From NCBI GenBank assembly GCA_964633725.1, contig CAZWHY010000006.1:29594-93593 (forward strand): DNA of 64,000 bases, given 5' to 3'. Of the stretch, positions 26,349 to 35,362 are shown piece by piece (the first letter of the stretch is position 1; each line of letters starts with the position of its first letter). Both the position numbers and the translations under genes were made by a program. The stretch is from Berkiella_A sp964633725. GTDB taxonomy: Bacteria; Pseudomonadota; Gammaproteobacteria; Berkiellales; Berkiellaceae. The notes under the pieces were generated by a model that saw only the letters and a list, made by a program, of their open reading frames with translations, was not told the origin of the DNA and made no database searches.

Positions 26349-27779
26349 TTGATCAGAGGGAAATCAGGTAAGACAGGTAAGTTTTTAGGCTATGTGCTGC
26401 CAGCAGAAGAACTGCGGGAGCTATTGGAAAGTTTGTTTGTCTTTGGTAAAGAGAACCAAAAAGAATTTTTTTGGCGCATGGGTATTTTGCTGGTTATTTC
26501 TACTGTTATTTGCACGGCTGGTTTATTATCTAATTCTGCAGCGGTTGTGATTGGGGCGATGTTAGTGGCGCCGATGATGCGTCCAGTGATGTCGTCCGCG
26601 GTAGCAATTACATTGAGCTGGCCTAAGCGGTTCACTGAGTCTTTAATCATGGTTTTTTGTATGGCATTATCCGCCGTTGTCATTGCTATGCTCATGACTT
26701 GGTTCTCGCCCAACATGCTAGAGCTACCCCAGCAAGTTTTAGACCGAACAAAGCCAACGCTTTTTGATCTGACCATTGCTTTAGCGGCAGGTTGTGGTGG
26801 CGCTTATACCATGACTCGAAAAGAGGCGAGCGCTATTCCAGGGGTCGCTATGGCCGTTGCATTATTACCGCCTCTTGCTTCTTGTGGTGCCTTACTGGTT
26901 TATACTGAATATGACTTAGCCTTAAGAGCTTTTGTCTTGTTCTTTGTAAACTATGCGGCAATGGTTTTAGCGGGGGCTTTGACTTTTAGATTCGTGGGGG
27001 TAACCGCTAAGGTAGATCCTGCGAAAAAAAATATATTTTTCAAAGGATTTTTAGCCTTATTTACTTCTGTCGTTGTGACTATCTCGGTACCTTTATATTT
27101 TTATAGTCATGAAGTATGGTACGACGCTATGTATCGAGCGGAACACTCTGAGATGCTACAAGTATGGCTTAAAAAAAATCAGCTGAAAATTCAAGACGTG
27201 GATATTAACAAACAGCGAACTTTAATATATTTGCATCTAACCGGTCCTACCCCCCCGTTAAATATTGAAGAGTTGTACAATGGTATTAAAGAAGTACGGC
27301 AACATGAAACGGGGCGAACCGATTTCTTTAAAATTGATATAACCTGGTCGCAAACAGGACATTTTAGCTGGCCCCCTGCCTCGGGGAAAGGTAAAAATGT
27401 TCGAGAGTTGAAACAAGATTACTATCCCATGTTAAGAGCATACACATGGCGTTGGACGGGTACTCAATACGCGGATGGTGACTGGCTACGCCCTCCAAGC
27501 CAAGAAAAAATGACTCTACTGTTTTTTGGCAATAGTAAGCTAAAAGTTGTGACAAGCTGTCAGAAAGCGCTAGGGGAGTATGCGTTAAGCCAAGAGGAAA
27601 TTGAAATAAATATTGAAATGGCGATAGCTGCGCGCTGTAAGGATTACAAGGTAGATAGTCGCTTTGTTTTAGATATTAATAATATTACAAATTTAGATAT
27701 TCAGGATGATCGCTTAGCTTTGAGACTAGATAATGATAGCGGTGTGATGTATTTTGAAGGGATAAAGGTTAAGAGATGA
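26349..27779 (+). CDS. DUF389 family membrane protein
   Basis: A 476-residue inner-membrane protein of the DUF389 (TIGR00271-like) family, whose function is not established. The N-terminal half holds several hydrophobic helices with the family's Gly/Ala/Met-rich segments (AAVVIGAMLVAPMMRPV, residues about 64-80; TRKEASAIPGVAMAVALLPPLA). The C-terminal ~230 residues are soluble. The TTG start at 26349 is supported by an upstream AGGA and an extended -10 promoter; GTG at 26394 or ATG at 26478 would remove N-terminal residues. Its 3' end is duplicated on the far side of the adjacent fic gene. Confidence 0.85.
   Translation: MIRGKSGKTGKFLGYVLPAEELRELLESLFVFGKENQKEFFWRMGILLVISTVICTAGLLSNSAAVVIGAMLVAPMMRPVMSSAVAITLSWPKRFTESLIMVFCMALSAVVIAMLMTWFSPNMLELPQQVLDRTKPTLFDLTIALAAGCGGAYTMTRKEASAIPGVAMAVALLPPLASCGALLVYTEYDLALRAFVLFFVNYAAMVLAGALTFRFVGVTAKVDPAKKNIFFKGFLALFTSVVVTISVPLYFYSHEVWYDAMYRAEHSEMLQVWLKKNQLKIQDVDINKQRTLIYLHLTGPTPPLNIEELYNGIKEVRQHETGRTDFFKIDITWSQTGHFSWPPASGKGKNVRELKQDYYPMLRAYTWRWTGTQYADGDWLRPPSQEKMTLLFFGNSKLKVVTSCQKALGEYALSQEEIEINIEMAIAARCKDYKVDSRFVLDINNITNLDIQDDRLALRLDNDSGVMYFEGIKVKR
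27731..27760 (+). repeat. Direct repeat A (3' end of DUF389 gene)
   Basis: A 30-base segment encoding NDSGVMYFEG of the DUF389 protein. It recurs with one mismatch at 29023-29052, beyond fic. Weaker similarity continues 5' of both copies (GCTTA-CTTTGAG). Confidence 0.8.
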
Positions 27780-27839
27780 TGCTGCTTTCTAGTTGGAGGC
27801 AGAGCTAATCAGCAAGTGTTTCCTACATAGGTAGATATG

Positions 27840-28889
27840 CTATGTAAGCGAATACCAAACACCACGCCCTCTGCCATGCATGGCAAGGTGCCCTTTATCG
27901 ACAAGCATGCGAAAATGCTCTTTAAGCGTATTACGGCTTGTTCCTGTCAGTTTAATCATATCGCCAATAGTTACGCGACCATGCCCTTTTGCTTGTTCAA
28001 GGATTTGAACGGACAATTCTGGTAAGGTTGCAAGAACGATTTTTTCTCGTTCTACTTTGCTAGATAGAATTTTTACTTGTTGTTGTAAAGACTTCAAAAA
28101 GAAAAGAATCCATGGTTGCCAATTTGGCGCTTCTGTTCTGATTGTACTTTGTGTCTGTCTTAAGGATAGATAATAGTTTTCTTTGCTTCTTTCTATGATA
28201 CTTTCTAATGATGAAAATGGTGCATATGTATAGCCTGTACGCAAGAGCAGAAGTGTCGTGAGTACGCGGCTAAGCCTTCCGTTCCCATCCTGAAAAGGAT
28301 GAATCTCTAAAAAAACAACAGTGAAAATAGCAATCACAAGCAATGGGTGTAAATGTTTATTCTCAAAAGATTTTTGGGTCCATGTCACCAGTTCTTCCAT
28401 AAGCATGGGTGTTTTAAAAGGGGAGGCTGTTTCAAAAACAATTCCTACCTGTTTCCCTGTTTCGTCAAAAGCGGCGACACTATTTGAATTTGTTTTGTAG
28501 TTGCCACGATGTCTTTCATCTTTTTGACTGTAGTTTAACAAGTTATGGTGGAGTTGTTTGATGTGATTTTCTGTAATGGCGATCTCTTTCCAAGACTGAA
28601 AAATTGTTTCCATAACATCAGCATAGCCAGCGACTTCCTGCTCGTCTCTTGTTTCAAAGGATTTGATTTCCAAGTTTGTTAGCAGTTTGTCAATGTCTCG
28701 GTCAGAAAGTTTGCTCCCCTCAATACGAGTTGACGAGCCAATGCTTTCAATAGTGGCAACACGTCTTAAAGCAGAAAGCCGTTCTGGCGCCAAAGTGCCC
28801 AAAGCACGCCATGCTCCTTTGAATTCATCTATGGTTGAAATGAGAAAGAGCATGTCAGTTGTAATGTTTATATTATCTGTTTTAATCAT
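27840..28889 (-). CDS. Fic domain protein (AMP-transferase) with C-terminal winged helix
   Basis: A Fic-family enzyme expected to transfer AMP (or a related group) from a nucleotide to a target protein hydroxyl. From the ATG at 28889 it has 349 residues. The Fic motif HPFQDGNGRLSR (197-208) is fully canonical, including the catalytic His. The N-terminal STRIEG (53-58) matches the (S/T)xxxE(G/N) inhibitory helix, so it is a class II, self-inhibited Fic protein. A winged-helix region (~290-349) suggests DNA binding. A TTG at 28910 would lie within promoter repeats and was not used. The gene is antisense to its neighbours and bracketed by duplicated DUF389 sequence, suggesting acquisition. Confidence 0.92.
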   Translation of the reverse strand: MIKTDNINITTDMLFLISTIDEFKGAWRALGTLAPERLSALRRVATIESIGSSTRIEGSKLSDRDIDKLLTNLEIKSFETRDEQEVAGYADVMETIFQSWKEIAITENHIKQLHHNLLNYSQKDERHRGNYKTNSNSVAAFDETGKQVGIVFETASPFKTPMLMEELVTWTQKSFENKHLHPLLVIAIFTVVFLEIHPFQDGNGRLSRVLTTLLLLRTGYTYAPFSSLESIIERSKENYYLSLRQTQSTIRTEAPNWQPWILFFLKSLQQQVKILSSKVEREKIVLATLPELSVQILEQAKGHGRVTIGDMIKLTGTSRNTLKEHFRMLVDKGHLAMHGRGRGVWYSLT

Positions 28890-28894
28890 AATAA

Positions 28895-28951
28895 CCAATA
28901 GTACACCCAATTACACCCATTTATCAAGCCAATAGTACACCCAATTACACC
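28895..28951 (-). repeat. Tandem iterons upstream of fic
   Basis: Two identical 23-base units at 28895-28917 and 28929-28951 (period 34) lie immediately upstream of the fic ATG. Each unit contains two GGTGTA half-sites spaced 10 bases, about one helical turn, read on the minus strand. The arrangement resembles operator iterons and could be bound by the winged helix of the Fic protein itself. Confidence 0.8.
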
Positions 28952-29022
28952 TAATTTTTAATGTTCTATGTTCTGTTTGTACTGATTCATGTGCTTACTT
29001 TGAGGTAGAAAAATGCCCTAGC

Positions 29023-29052
29023 TAATGATACCGGTGTGATGTATTTTGAAGG
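29023..29052 (+). repeat. Direct repeat B (orphan DUF389 3' end)
   Basis: A near-identical copy (29 of 30 bases) of the DUF389 gene end at 27731-27760. It encodes NDTGVMYFEG and then IQKK and a stop, with no complete gene attached. An in-frame TAG at 29006-29008 shows it is a remnant rather than a coding region. aroE starts about 50 bases further on. Confidence 0.8.
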
Positions 29053-29103
29053 TATTCAGAAAAAGTAAAATATCTTGAGTTTTTATGGAGTTATCTAAAT
29101 AAG

Positions 29104-29925
29104 ATGGCAGTTAAATTAGCTTTATTCGGTGATCCCGTCATGCATAGTTTATCACCTAGAATTCATACAGCATTTGCGAAACAATTTGCTTTGGATATTG
29201 AATATCAACGCATACTAACCCCTAATGATGAGCTGGCTAAAACACTGGCTATATTCAAGCGAGCCGAGGGTTTTGGCGGGAATATTACAGTCCCGATTAA
29301 AAAAGAGGCATTTGCTTTATGTGATACGCACTCTTCATATGCTTGTCATGCGGGGGCTGTGAATACTTTTTGGTGGGAAAATGATAAATTAAAGGGTGAT
29401 AATACTGACGGCCGGGGGTTTTTAAATTATATTAAAAAGCACCTGGGCGAGGATATGGCAAATAAAAATATTTTATTATTAGGCGCGGGTGGCGCAGCGA
29501 GTGCATTAGCGTCTATGCTATCAGAACAACCGATCCAGTCTTTAAATATTGTGAATCGTAATGTGGCGCGTGCTGAAGCATTAGCGGATATGAGTCAGAG
29601 ATTTCAAGCGTGTGGTTATGATGAGATAAATAAACAAGGCTTATCTACAAAGTTTGATTGGGTGATTAATGCAACGAGTTGTAGTTTGCAGAACAAAATA
29701 CCAAAATTAAGCGAAAAATGGGTAGAAAATACAACCGCAATAGATTTGTCCTATGGTGGTGGCGAACCGACAGTCTTTATGACATGGGCTAGAAAAAATA
29801 ACGCGACAAAAACAGATGATGGCCTAGGGATGTTAGTAGAACAAGCGGCGTTGAGTTTTAAACAGTGGTTTGATAAAGAGCCTGACACATTGCCTGTATT
29901 ATTGAATCTGCGAGAAAGAGAGTAA
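29104..29925 (+). CDS. aroE: Shikimate dehydrogenase (NADP+)
   Basis: Reduces 3-dehydroshikimate to shikimate in aromatic amino-acid synthesis. It has 273 residues. Substrate-binding motifs are HSLSPRIH (14-21), NITVPIKK with the catalytic Lys, and GDNTDGRGF. The NADP-binding GAGGAASAL and the later LDxSYGG-like DLSYGG are visible. The start is the ATG at 29104. A 106-residue gene follows two bases after its stop. Confidence 0.96.
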   Translation: MAVKLALFGDPVMHSLSPRIHTAFAKQFALDIEYQRILTPNDELAKTLAIFKRAEGFGGNITVPIKKEAFALCDTHSSYACHAGAVNTFWWENDKLKGDNTDGRGFLNYIKKHLGEDMANKNILLLGAGGAASALASMLSEQPIQSLNIVNRNVARAEALADMSQRFQACGYDEINKQGLSTKFDWVINATSCSLQNKIPKLSEKWVENTTAIDLSYGGGEPTVFMTWARKNNATKTDDGLGMLVEQAALSFKQWFDKEPDTLPVLLNLRERE

Positions 29926-29927
29926 AA

Positions 29928-30248
29928 ATGGAAAAATTATTAAAACGTGATGAATTAGATACCCTTAAAAAAGAAAGCCCTGAACAATATAAGCAACAAA
30001 TTGTTCAAGATTGGGATACACAAAAAGAAGATCTTGAAAAAGTAGAAGCGATTATCGAGTCATACAAACAAAGTGACAGGTCGGATACACTGATGGTGGG
30101 GGACAAACCTTTTCCGCGATGGGCTCTAGACGCCTATGAATTTTTTACCGCAAAATATGGGGCACAATATGGCTCTGTTATCTATGAGAAAGTATTATCT
30201 AAATCTTGGGGGGAAATCAGCTTGAAATCAGCAGAACCATCGATTTAA
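29928..30248 (+). CDS. Conserved-looking hypothetical protein downstream of aroE
   Basis: A 106-residue soluble protein I do not recognise. The N-terminal ~50 residues are highly charged and probably helical (KLLKRDELDTLKKESPEQYK). The C-terminal half is richer in aromatics and glycine (FPRWALDAYEFFTAKYGAQYGSVIYE). There is no signal peptide or membrane segment. It starts two bases after the aroE stop and is very likely co-translated with it. The deacetylase gene follows after 27 bases. The tight coupling makes it a real gene; its role is unknown. Confidence 0.75.
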   Translation: MEKLLKRDELDTLKKESPEQYKQQIVQDWDTQKEDLEKVEAIIESYKQSDRSDTLMVGDKPFPRWALDAYEFFTAKYGAQYGSVIYEKVLSKSWGEISLKSAEPSI

Positions 30249-30275
30249 TTATTAAGATATAAGCGAGAGAATTTT

Positions 30276-30986
30276 ATGAGTCGATTATATAAAATAAAAG
30301 CGCATGCAATAAGTTGGTTTTTATTATTGTTTGTTTTTGTGAGCTTGCAAGCTGTCGCATCACAACCCGTACGCTTTATTAAAACAAATCAAAAAGTGGT
30401 TGCGTTAACATTTGATGATGGGCCGTCAAAGCCTTACACGGAGCAAATATTAGCCATATTAGCAAAACAGAATGTCAAAGCGACATTTTATGTATTAGGG
30501 GTCTCGATTAAGTCCCACCCAGATATCGTTAAAAAAACAATAAAAGCAGGGCATGAGTTGGGCAATCACTCTATGTACCATAAAAAATTAAAACGTAAAA
30601 ATTCAGATAGTATTGCCAGAGAAATTTTGAAAGTAGATGATTTGATTGAGAAAATGGGTTATACCAAAGAGCCGACTTTTAGATCGCCATTTGGCCAGGT
30701 TTCTCCTTCTATACAAAAAGCAGTGGATAAATTAGGCAAGCAAAACATATTGTTTAGCTATTTGCCCAAAGACTGGGAAGGTCCTGCTGCTAAAGTGATA
30801 CATGATCGAATTATGACACGTGTGCGTCCAGGTTTTATTATTACATTGCACGATGGTGGCAAGCGTCGACAAACCACTGTGCAGGCAACAGAAATGTTGA
30901 TTAATAGTCTAAAGGCACAAGGGTATCAATTTGTCACGATTTCAGAGTTATTAAGTATGGGCCCCGCGGTACATGTTTATCATTAA
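30276..30986 (+). CDS. Polysaccharide deacetylase (NodB-like), secreted
   Basis: A carbohydrate esterase family 4 deacetylase, probably acting on peptidoglycan or another N-acetylated glycan outside the cytoplasmic membrane. It has 236 residues. An N-terminal signal or anchor helix (SWFLLLFVFVSLQAVAS, ending ~29) precedes the NodB domain: motif 1 TFDDGPS (45-51), motif 2 His98-xxx-His102 (HSMYH), motif 3 RSPFG, and motif 5 TLHDG. The metal ligands and catalytic base are intact, so it should be active. The exact substrate cannot be told from sequence. Confidence 0.88.
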   Translation: MSRLYKIKAHAISWFLLLFVFVSLQAVASQPVRFIKTNQKVVALTFDDGPSKPYTEQILAILAKQNVKATFYVLGVSIKSHPDIVKKTIKAGHELGNHSMYHKKLKRKNSDSIAREILKVDDLIEKMGYTKEPTFRSPFGQVSPSIQKAVDKLGKQNILFSYLPKDWEGPAAKVIHDRIMTRVRPGFIITLHDGGKRRQTTVQATEMLINSLKAQGYQFVTISELLSMGPAVHVYH

Positions 30987-30992
30987 GATATG

Positions 30993-31034
30993 GTAACGAC
31001 TCCCCTCTACAACAAGCCGTGGGTGAGTCGTTAC
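30993..31034. repeat. Inverted repeat between deacetylase and carbonic anhydrase genes
   Basis: Perfect 10-bp arms GTAACGACTC (30993-31002) and GAGTCGTTAC (31025-31034) are separated by 22 bases, between two convergent genes. No T-tract follows on either strand, so it is not a standard intrinsic terminator. It might still be a transcript end or a protein-binding site. Confidence 0.55.
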
Positions 31035-31042
31035 AAGATACG

Positions 31043-31573
31043 TTAGATATCCATATACTTATGTTTGAGTTGAATATAGTTCTGCGCGCTGTATTCAAAG
31101 AAGGACATTTCGGTTTCTGTCAAAGGGCGCTTCGCAACAGCAGGGCGCCCAGCCCATAAATAGCCACTTTTTAATGTTTTACCCGGTAGTACGAGGCTAC
31201 CTGCGGCAAGTAGAACATTATTTTCTATCATAGCGCCATCTAAAATAGTTGAGTCCATCCCAATAATGCAATAATCCCCTACAGTACAACCATGTAGTGT
31301 CACTTTATGTCCTACCGTCACAAAATCACCGACTTTAGTTGGGTAACCATCAGGATTAAAATCTCCCGCATGGGTGACATGAATGACCGTACCATCTTGA
31401 ATGCTGGTGCCTTCGCCAATATCAATGTGATGCATGTCGCCTCGGATAGAGACATAAGGCCAAATAGAGCTATCTTTACCAATACTGACTTGCCCTATCA
31501 CCGTTGCCATTGGATCAATATAAGCGGTAGAGGCAATATCGGGGTGGTGTGTATCAAATGTTCTGATATCCAT
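31043..31573 (-). CDS. Gamma-class carbonic anhydrase family protein
   Basis: A 176-residue left-handed beta-helix protein of the YrdA/gamma-carbonic anhydrase family. Hexapeptide-repeat turns run through most of the chain. Three histidines in zinc-ligand positions are seen in VIHVTHAGD (H and H) and GHKVTLHGC. The C-terminal helix (TETEMSFFEYSAQNYIQLKH) completes the fold. Members may be active carbonic anhydrases or zinc/iron-binding proteins of uncertain role. It lies nine bases downstream of gor on the same strand. Confidence 0.9.
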   Translation of the reverse strand: MDIRTFDTHHPDIASTAYIDPMATVIGQVSIGKDSSIWPYVSIRGDMHHIDIGEGTSIQDGTVIHVTHAGDFNPDGYPTKVGDFVTVGHKVTLHGCTVGDYCIIGMDSTILDGAMIENNVLLAAGSLVLPGKTLKSGYLWAGRPAVAKRPLTETEMSFFEYSAQNYIQLKHKYMDI

Positions 31574-31582
31574 AATTATTTC

Positions 31583-32932
31583 CTATCTTAGCGTGACTAA
31601 TTCTTCGGCGACGGTGGGGTGAATGGCCATGGTTTCATCAAAATCTGCTTTTGTCGCGCCCATGCGAATGGCGACGGAAAAACCCTGTAAAATTTCATCC
31701 GCAAAATCACCAATGAGATGACAGCCTATTACTTTATCGGTGGATTTTTGTATGATGAGTTTTATCACACATGGTATTTTATCTTCAGAAAAACTCGATA
31801 ACATTGGGGTAAAGCGTGCATTATATACTTTAATGTCGTCTGGGCTATGTTGCGCTATGGCTTGTACTTCGCTCAAACCAATGGTGCCGATGGGTGGATG
31901 ACTATAAATGACCGTAGGAATATTATGATAATCTACTTTAAAATCTTTTTGTTGATTAAATAATCTTTCGGATAGTTTTCGACCCGCTTTTATGGCAACT
32001 GGTGTGAGCGGTGCTTTCCCTGTGACATCACCAAGGGCATAAATATTTTTTTGATTGGTATTTTGGTAATCATCAACCCATATACTGTTGTCAGATTTTT
32101 GCTCTATTTGGGCTGCTGCGAGATTTAAGCCCTCTGTATTAGGGATACGCCCTATAGCCCAAATAACCGTATCAACGGGTTTGAGTATTTTTTGTTCTGA
32201 GCACTGCAAAACCAAGCCATCTTTTGTTTTAGCCAGCGATTCAAAAGTGTGTTCCGCACAAATGTGCATGCCATGATCTTGATAAATGTCGTGTAATGTT
32301 TGCGTTATGGTAATGTCAAAAGTTCTGAGTATGTGTTTAGCTCTAAAAACCAAGGAGACGTCAACACCAAACCCTTGTAGCATGCCTGCTAATTCTATAG
32401 CAATATAACCGCCTCCGACAATGGCAACTCGCTTGGGTAGGGCTTTGAGTGCAAAAAAGCCGTTAGAGTCTATGCCTAATTCTGCACCTGGGATATCTGG
32501 CCATCTGGGCGTGCTACCGGTTGCGATGAGTATATGCTTACCTTGGATTTGTTTAGAGCCAATGGCAACGGTTTTATTATCGACGAATTGAGCTGTGCCA
32601 GGCAGAAGGGTTATTTTATTAGAGAATATTTTTTTTTGATACAGGGTATGCAAATTGTCAATATAATCTTGCCTTTTTTGTACTAGGTTAGCCCAATTCA
32701 AGTTTGCTTTTTGCTTGGCAAAACAAAAGGCAGAGGCTTGTTCAATCTGTGCTTGCCTTTGGCTGGCCATCCACATGATTTTTTTGGGTACACACCCCAC
32801 GTTGACACAAGTGCCACCTAGCTCGCCTGATTCTACAATCGCAACAGAGGCGCCGTGTTCTGCTGCGCGGTTTGCTGCGGCAATGCCACCTGAACCCGCG
32901 CCGATGACAATTAAATCAAATTTTTTATGCAT
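31583..32932 (-). CDS. gor: Glutathione-disulfide reductase
   Basis: An FAD- and NADPH-dependent reductase that regenerates reduced glutathione. It has 449 residues. The FAD motif GAGSGGIAAANRAAEHGA, the redox-active disulfide in GGTCVNVGC (Cys42, Cys47), the NAD(P)-binding GGGYIAIELAG, the second FAD motif IYALGDVTGK and the C-terminal IHPTVAEELVTLR dimer interface are all present. HPTVAEE with its catalytic His and Glu is typical of Gor rather than lipoamide dehydrogenase. It is transcribed divergently from prlC. Confidence 0.93.
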   Translation of the reverse strand: MHKKFDLIVIGAGSGGIAAANRAAEHGASVAIVESGELGGTCVNVGCVPKKIMWMASQRQAQIEQASAFCFAKQKANLNWANLVQKRQDYIDNLHTLYQKKIFSNKITLLPGTAQFVDNKTVAIGSKQIQGKHILIATGSTPRWPDIPGAELGIDSNGFFALKALPKRVAIVGGGYIAIELAGMLQGFGVDVSLVFRAKHILRTFDITITQTLHDIYQDHGMHICAEHTFESLAKTKDGLVLQCSEQKILKPVDTVIWAIGRIPNTEGLNLAAAQIEQKSDNSIWVDDYQNTNQKNIYALGDVTGKAPLTPVAIKAGRKLSERLFNQQKDFKVDYHNIPTVIYSHPPIGTIGLSEVQAIAQHSPDDIKVYNARFTPMLSSFSEDKIPCVIKLIIQKSTDKVIGCHLIGDFADEILQGFSVAIRMGATKADFDETMAIHPTVAEELVTLR

Positions 32933-33028
32933 ATTTCTAACTCTGATATTTTGTGTGCAACAATTATTATTTTTTGCTTAGAAAATGATATTCTACCATA
33001 CAGATTATAGATAAGGAGCTAAAGAGAA

Positions 33029-35071
33029 ATGCATAACCCATTACTGTCAGATTATAATTTACCGCCGTTTAATGATATTCGTGCAGAACATGTTGTACCT
33101 GCGATAGAAACCATACTCAAAGATAATTTAGAGGAAATTGACAAAATTGCTAGCAGCCAACCCACATCCTGGGTGGAACTGATTAAGCCATTAGAAGCGC
33201 TAGATGATCGCTTGCACCGAGCGTGGTCACCAGTAAGTCATCTAAACTCTGTGATGAGTGAGGAGGCGCTAAGAGACGCTTACAACCAATGTTTGCCCAA
33301 AATATCCGATTATGCGACTCAAGTTGGACAACATAAACGCTTATATGATGCTTTTCTAGTTATTTATCAGGGGGATGAATTTAATCGCTTGGATGACTCG
33401 CAGAAAAAAGTGATTACCAATGCTATCAGAGATTTTAAATTACAAGGCATTGCGTTGCCTGAAGCACAGCAAATAGAATTCAAAAACATAAAGAAATCAT
33501 TATCTGAATTGCAAAGTAAATTTCAAGATAATTTGTTAGATGCAACGGAGGCTTGGCATTTAGATATTGCTGAGCGTGATGATTTAAAAGGGGTGCCAGA
33601 GGCCAATCTTAAATTATTTGAGAATAAAGCAAAAGAGCAGAATACGAAAGGTTATAGATTGGGGTTAGATTATCCTTGTTTTCATGCCATCGTAACGTAT
33701 GCGGAAAACAGAGTGCTTAGAGAAACGATATATCAGGCTTTTGTCACACGCGCCTCAAATCATGAACCCTCTAAGCCAGAGTTTGATAATAGCGATATCA
33801 TGCGTGATATTTTAAAATTAAGACATAAAATGGCGAATATATTAGGTTACGAAAGTTATGCGAATTACTCTTTAGAGAGAAAAATGGCGAATAGTGTAGA
33901 TGAAGTATTTGGGTTTTTGGGCGATCTATCTAACAAATCCAAGTCTTTTGCCCAAAAAGAAATTCAGGTGTTAAAAGACTTTGCAAAGCAAACAGATAAT
34001 CTTGATACGTTGCAACCATGGGACATGAGCTTTTACACAGAACGATTGAGACAAAAAACATTTTCTGTTTCTCAAGAGGCGTTGAGACCTTACTTTCCCG
34101 CAGATAAAGTGTTATCGGGTATGTTCTCGGTTGTGGAAAAAGTTTTTGGTGTGCAGGCAGAGTGTTTAACAGATGTAGAAACATGGCATAAAGACGTTCA
34201 AGTTTTTGCGATTTATGATAAAAATAAAAATTTACGTGGTAAGTTCTTTTTAGACTTATTTGCCAGGGAGAAAAAAAGACAAGGTGCGTGGATGGATGAT
34301 GCGATTGTGCGTCGTGTACTGCCTGACCAGGTTGTGCAATATCCTGCTGCCTATGTGACGTGTAATTTTCGCCCTGCCGTTGCGGGGCAGCCTGCATTGC
34401 TAACCCATGATGAAGTGATTACCTTGTTCCATGAATTCGGGCATGCATTACATCATATGCTAACGAAAATTGATCATTCTGATGTATCTGGCATTAACGG
34501 TGTTCCTTGGGATGCGGTTGAATTACCGAGTCAGTTTTTAGAAAATTTTTGTTGGCAAAAAGAAGCCTTGCCCCTTATTTCTTCTCATGTTGATACAAAT
34601 GAACCATTACCAGAAGCCTTGTTCGATAAGTTACTGCAGACGAAATATTTTATGACGGGTATGCATGTGGTTCGGCAGTTAGAGTTTGCCCTATTTGATT
34701 TTCGGATACACCATGAGTTTGATGAAGGTAAGTCAAATCAGATCCAAGAGATATTAGATGATGTGCGCAGTCAAATCTCCGTATCGCCGATTACCTCATA
34801 TAATCGTTTTCAGCATAGCTTTGCCCATATTTTTTCCGGCGGGTATGCCGCAGGATATTATAGCTATCTTTGGGCGGAAGTTTTGTCTTCTGATGCGTTC
34901 GCGCGTTTTAAAGAAGAAGGGTTATTTGAAGCCAAAGTGGGGCAATCCTTTTTAGAAAATATTCTTGAAAAAGGTGGTTCTCAAGAACCTGATGTTTTAT
35001 TCAAAGCCTTTAGGGGGCGAGCGCCTAAAATAGATTACTTGCTAAAAGACTATGGCTTGCTAGAAAATTAG
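33029..35071 (+). CDS. prlC: Oligopeptidase A (M3 family metallopeptidase)
   Basis: A cytoplasmic zinc oligopeptidase that degrades peptides, including cleaved signal peptides. It has 680 residues, typical of PrlC/OpdA. The catalytic zinc motif HEFGH (His468-His472) and the downstream ELPSQFLENF, with the third ligand Glu, are intact. The N-terminal helical domain begins MHNPLLSDYNLPPFNDI. A strong AAGGAG precedes the ATG at 33029. It is divergent from gor across 96 bases. Confidence 0.96.
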   Translation: MHNPLLSDYNLPPFNDIRAEHVVPAIETILKDNLEEIDKIASSQPTSWVELIKPLEALDDRLHRAWSPVSHLNSVMSEEALRDAYNQCLPKISDYATQVGQHKRLYDAFLVIYQGDEFNRLDDSQKKVITNAIRDFKLQGIALPEAQQIEFKNIKKSLSELQSKFQDNLLDATEAWHLDIAERDDLKGVPEANLKLFENKAKEQNTKGYRLGLDYPCFHAIVTYAENRVLRETIYQAFVTRASNHEPSKPEFDNSDIMRDILKLRHKMANILGYESYANYSLERKMANSVDEVFGFLGDLSNKSKSFAQKEIQVLKDFAKQTDNLDTLQPWDMSFYTERLRQKTFSVSQEALRPYFPADKVLSGMFSVVEKVFGVQAECLTDVETWHKDVQVFAIYDKNKNLRGKFFLDLFAREKKRQGAWMDDAIVRRVLPDQVVQYPAAYVTCNFRPAVAGQPALLTHDEVITLFHEFGHALHHMLTKIDHSDVSGINGVPWDAVELPSQFLENFCWQKEALPLISSHVDTNEPLPEALFDKLLQTKYFMTGMHVVRQLEFALFDFRIHHEFDEGKSNQIQEILDDVRSQISVSPITSYNRFQHSFAHIFSGGYAAGYYSYLWAEVLSSDAFARFKEEGLFEAKVGQSFLENILEKGGSQEPDVLFKAFRGRAPKIDYLLKDYGLLEN

Positions 35072-35362
35072 TCACTCATGCAAAATTAAGAGGGATGGAA
35101 GTGTGTATGTGCTGGTGATATATTGTTAGTACATGCACGCAAAGTTATGGCAAAAAGCCTATACTTTTAGTAGTGACATATAAAAAAACAAAGAATAATC
35201 AATATACTTACAGTGATTGGAAGTGTGTTGCTAGAAAAACTTCCAGAAAGTAAGTATAATAACTTTATGATGACTGATTTTTATACAATGAAAGTGATTC
35301 GTTTTCCAATCTGTGAAACACTAGTTTCGTCTTATTCCACATCTCAATATGTGAGGTTCCCT

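Noticed and set aside
28890..28910. TTG start giving Fic seven more N-terminal residues
   Set aside because: The added codons lie in the upstream iterons, and the ATG at 28889 gives the normal Fic N-terminus.
33930..34397. 155-codon frame antisense to prlC
   Set aside because: Shadow of prlC; no recognisable product.
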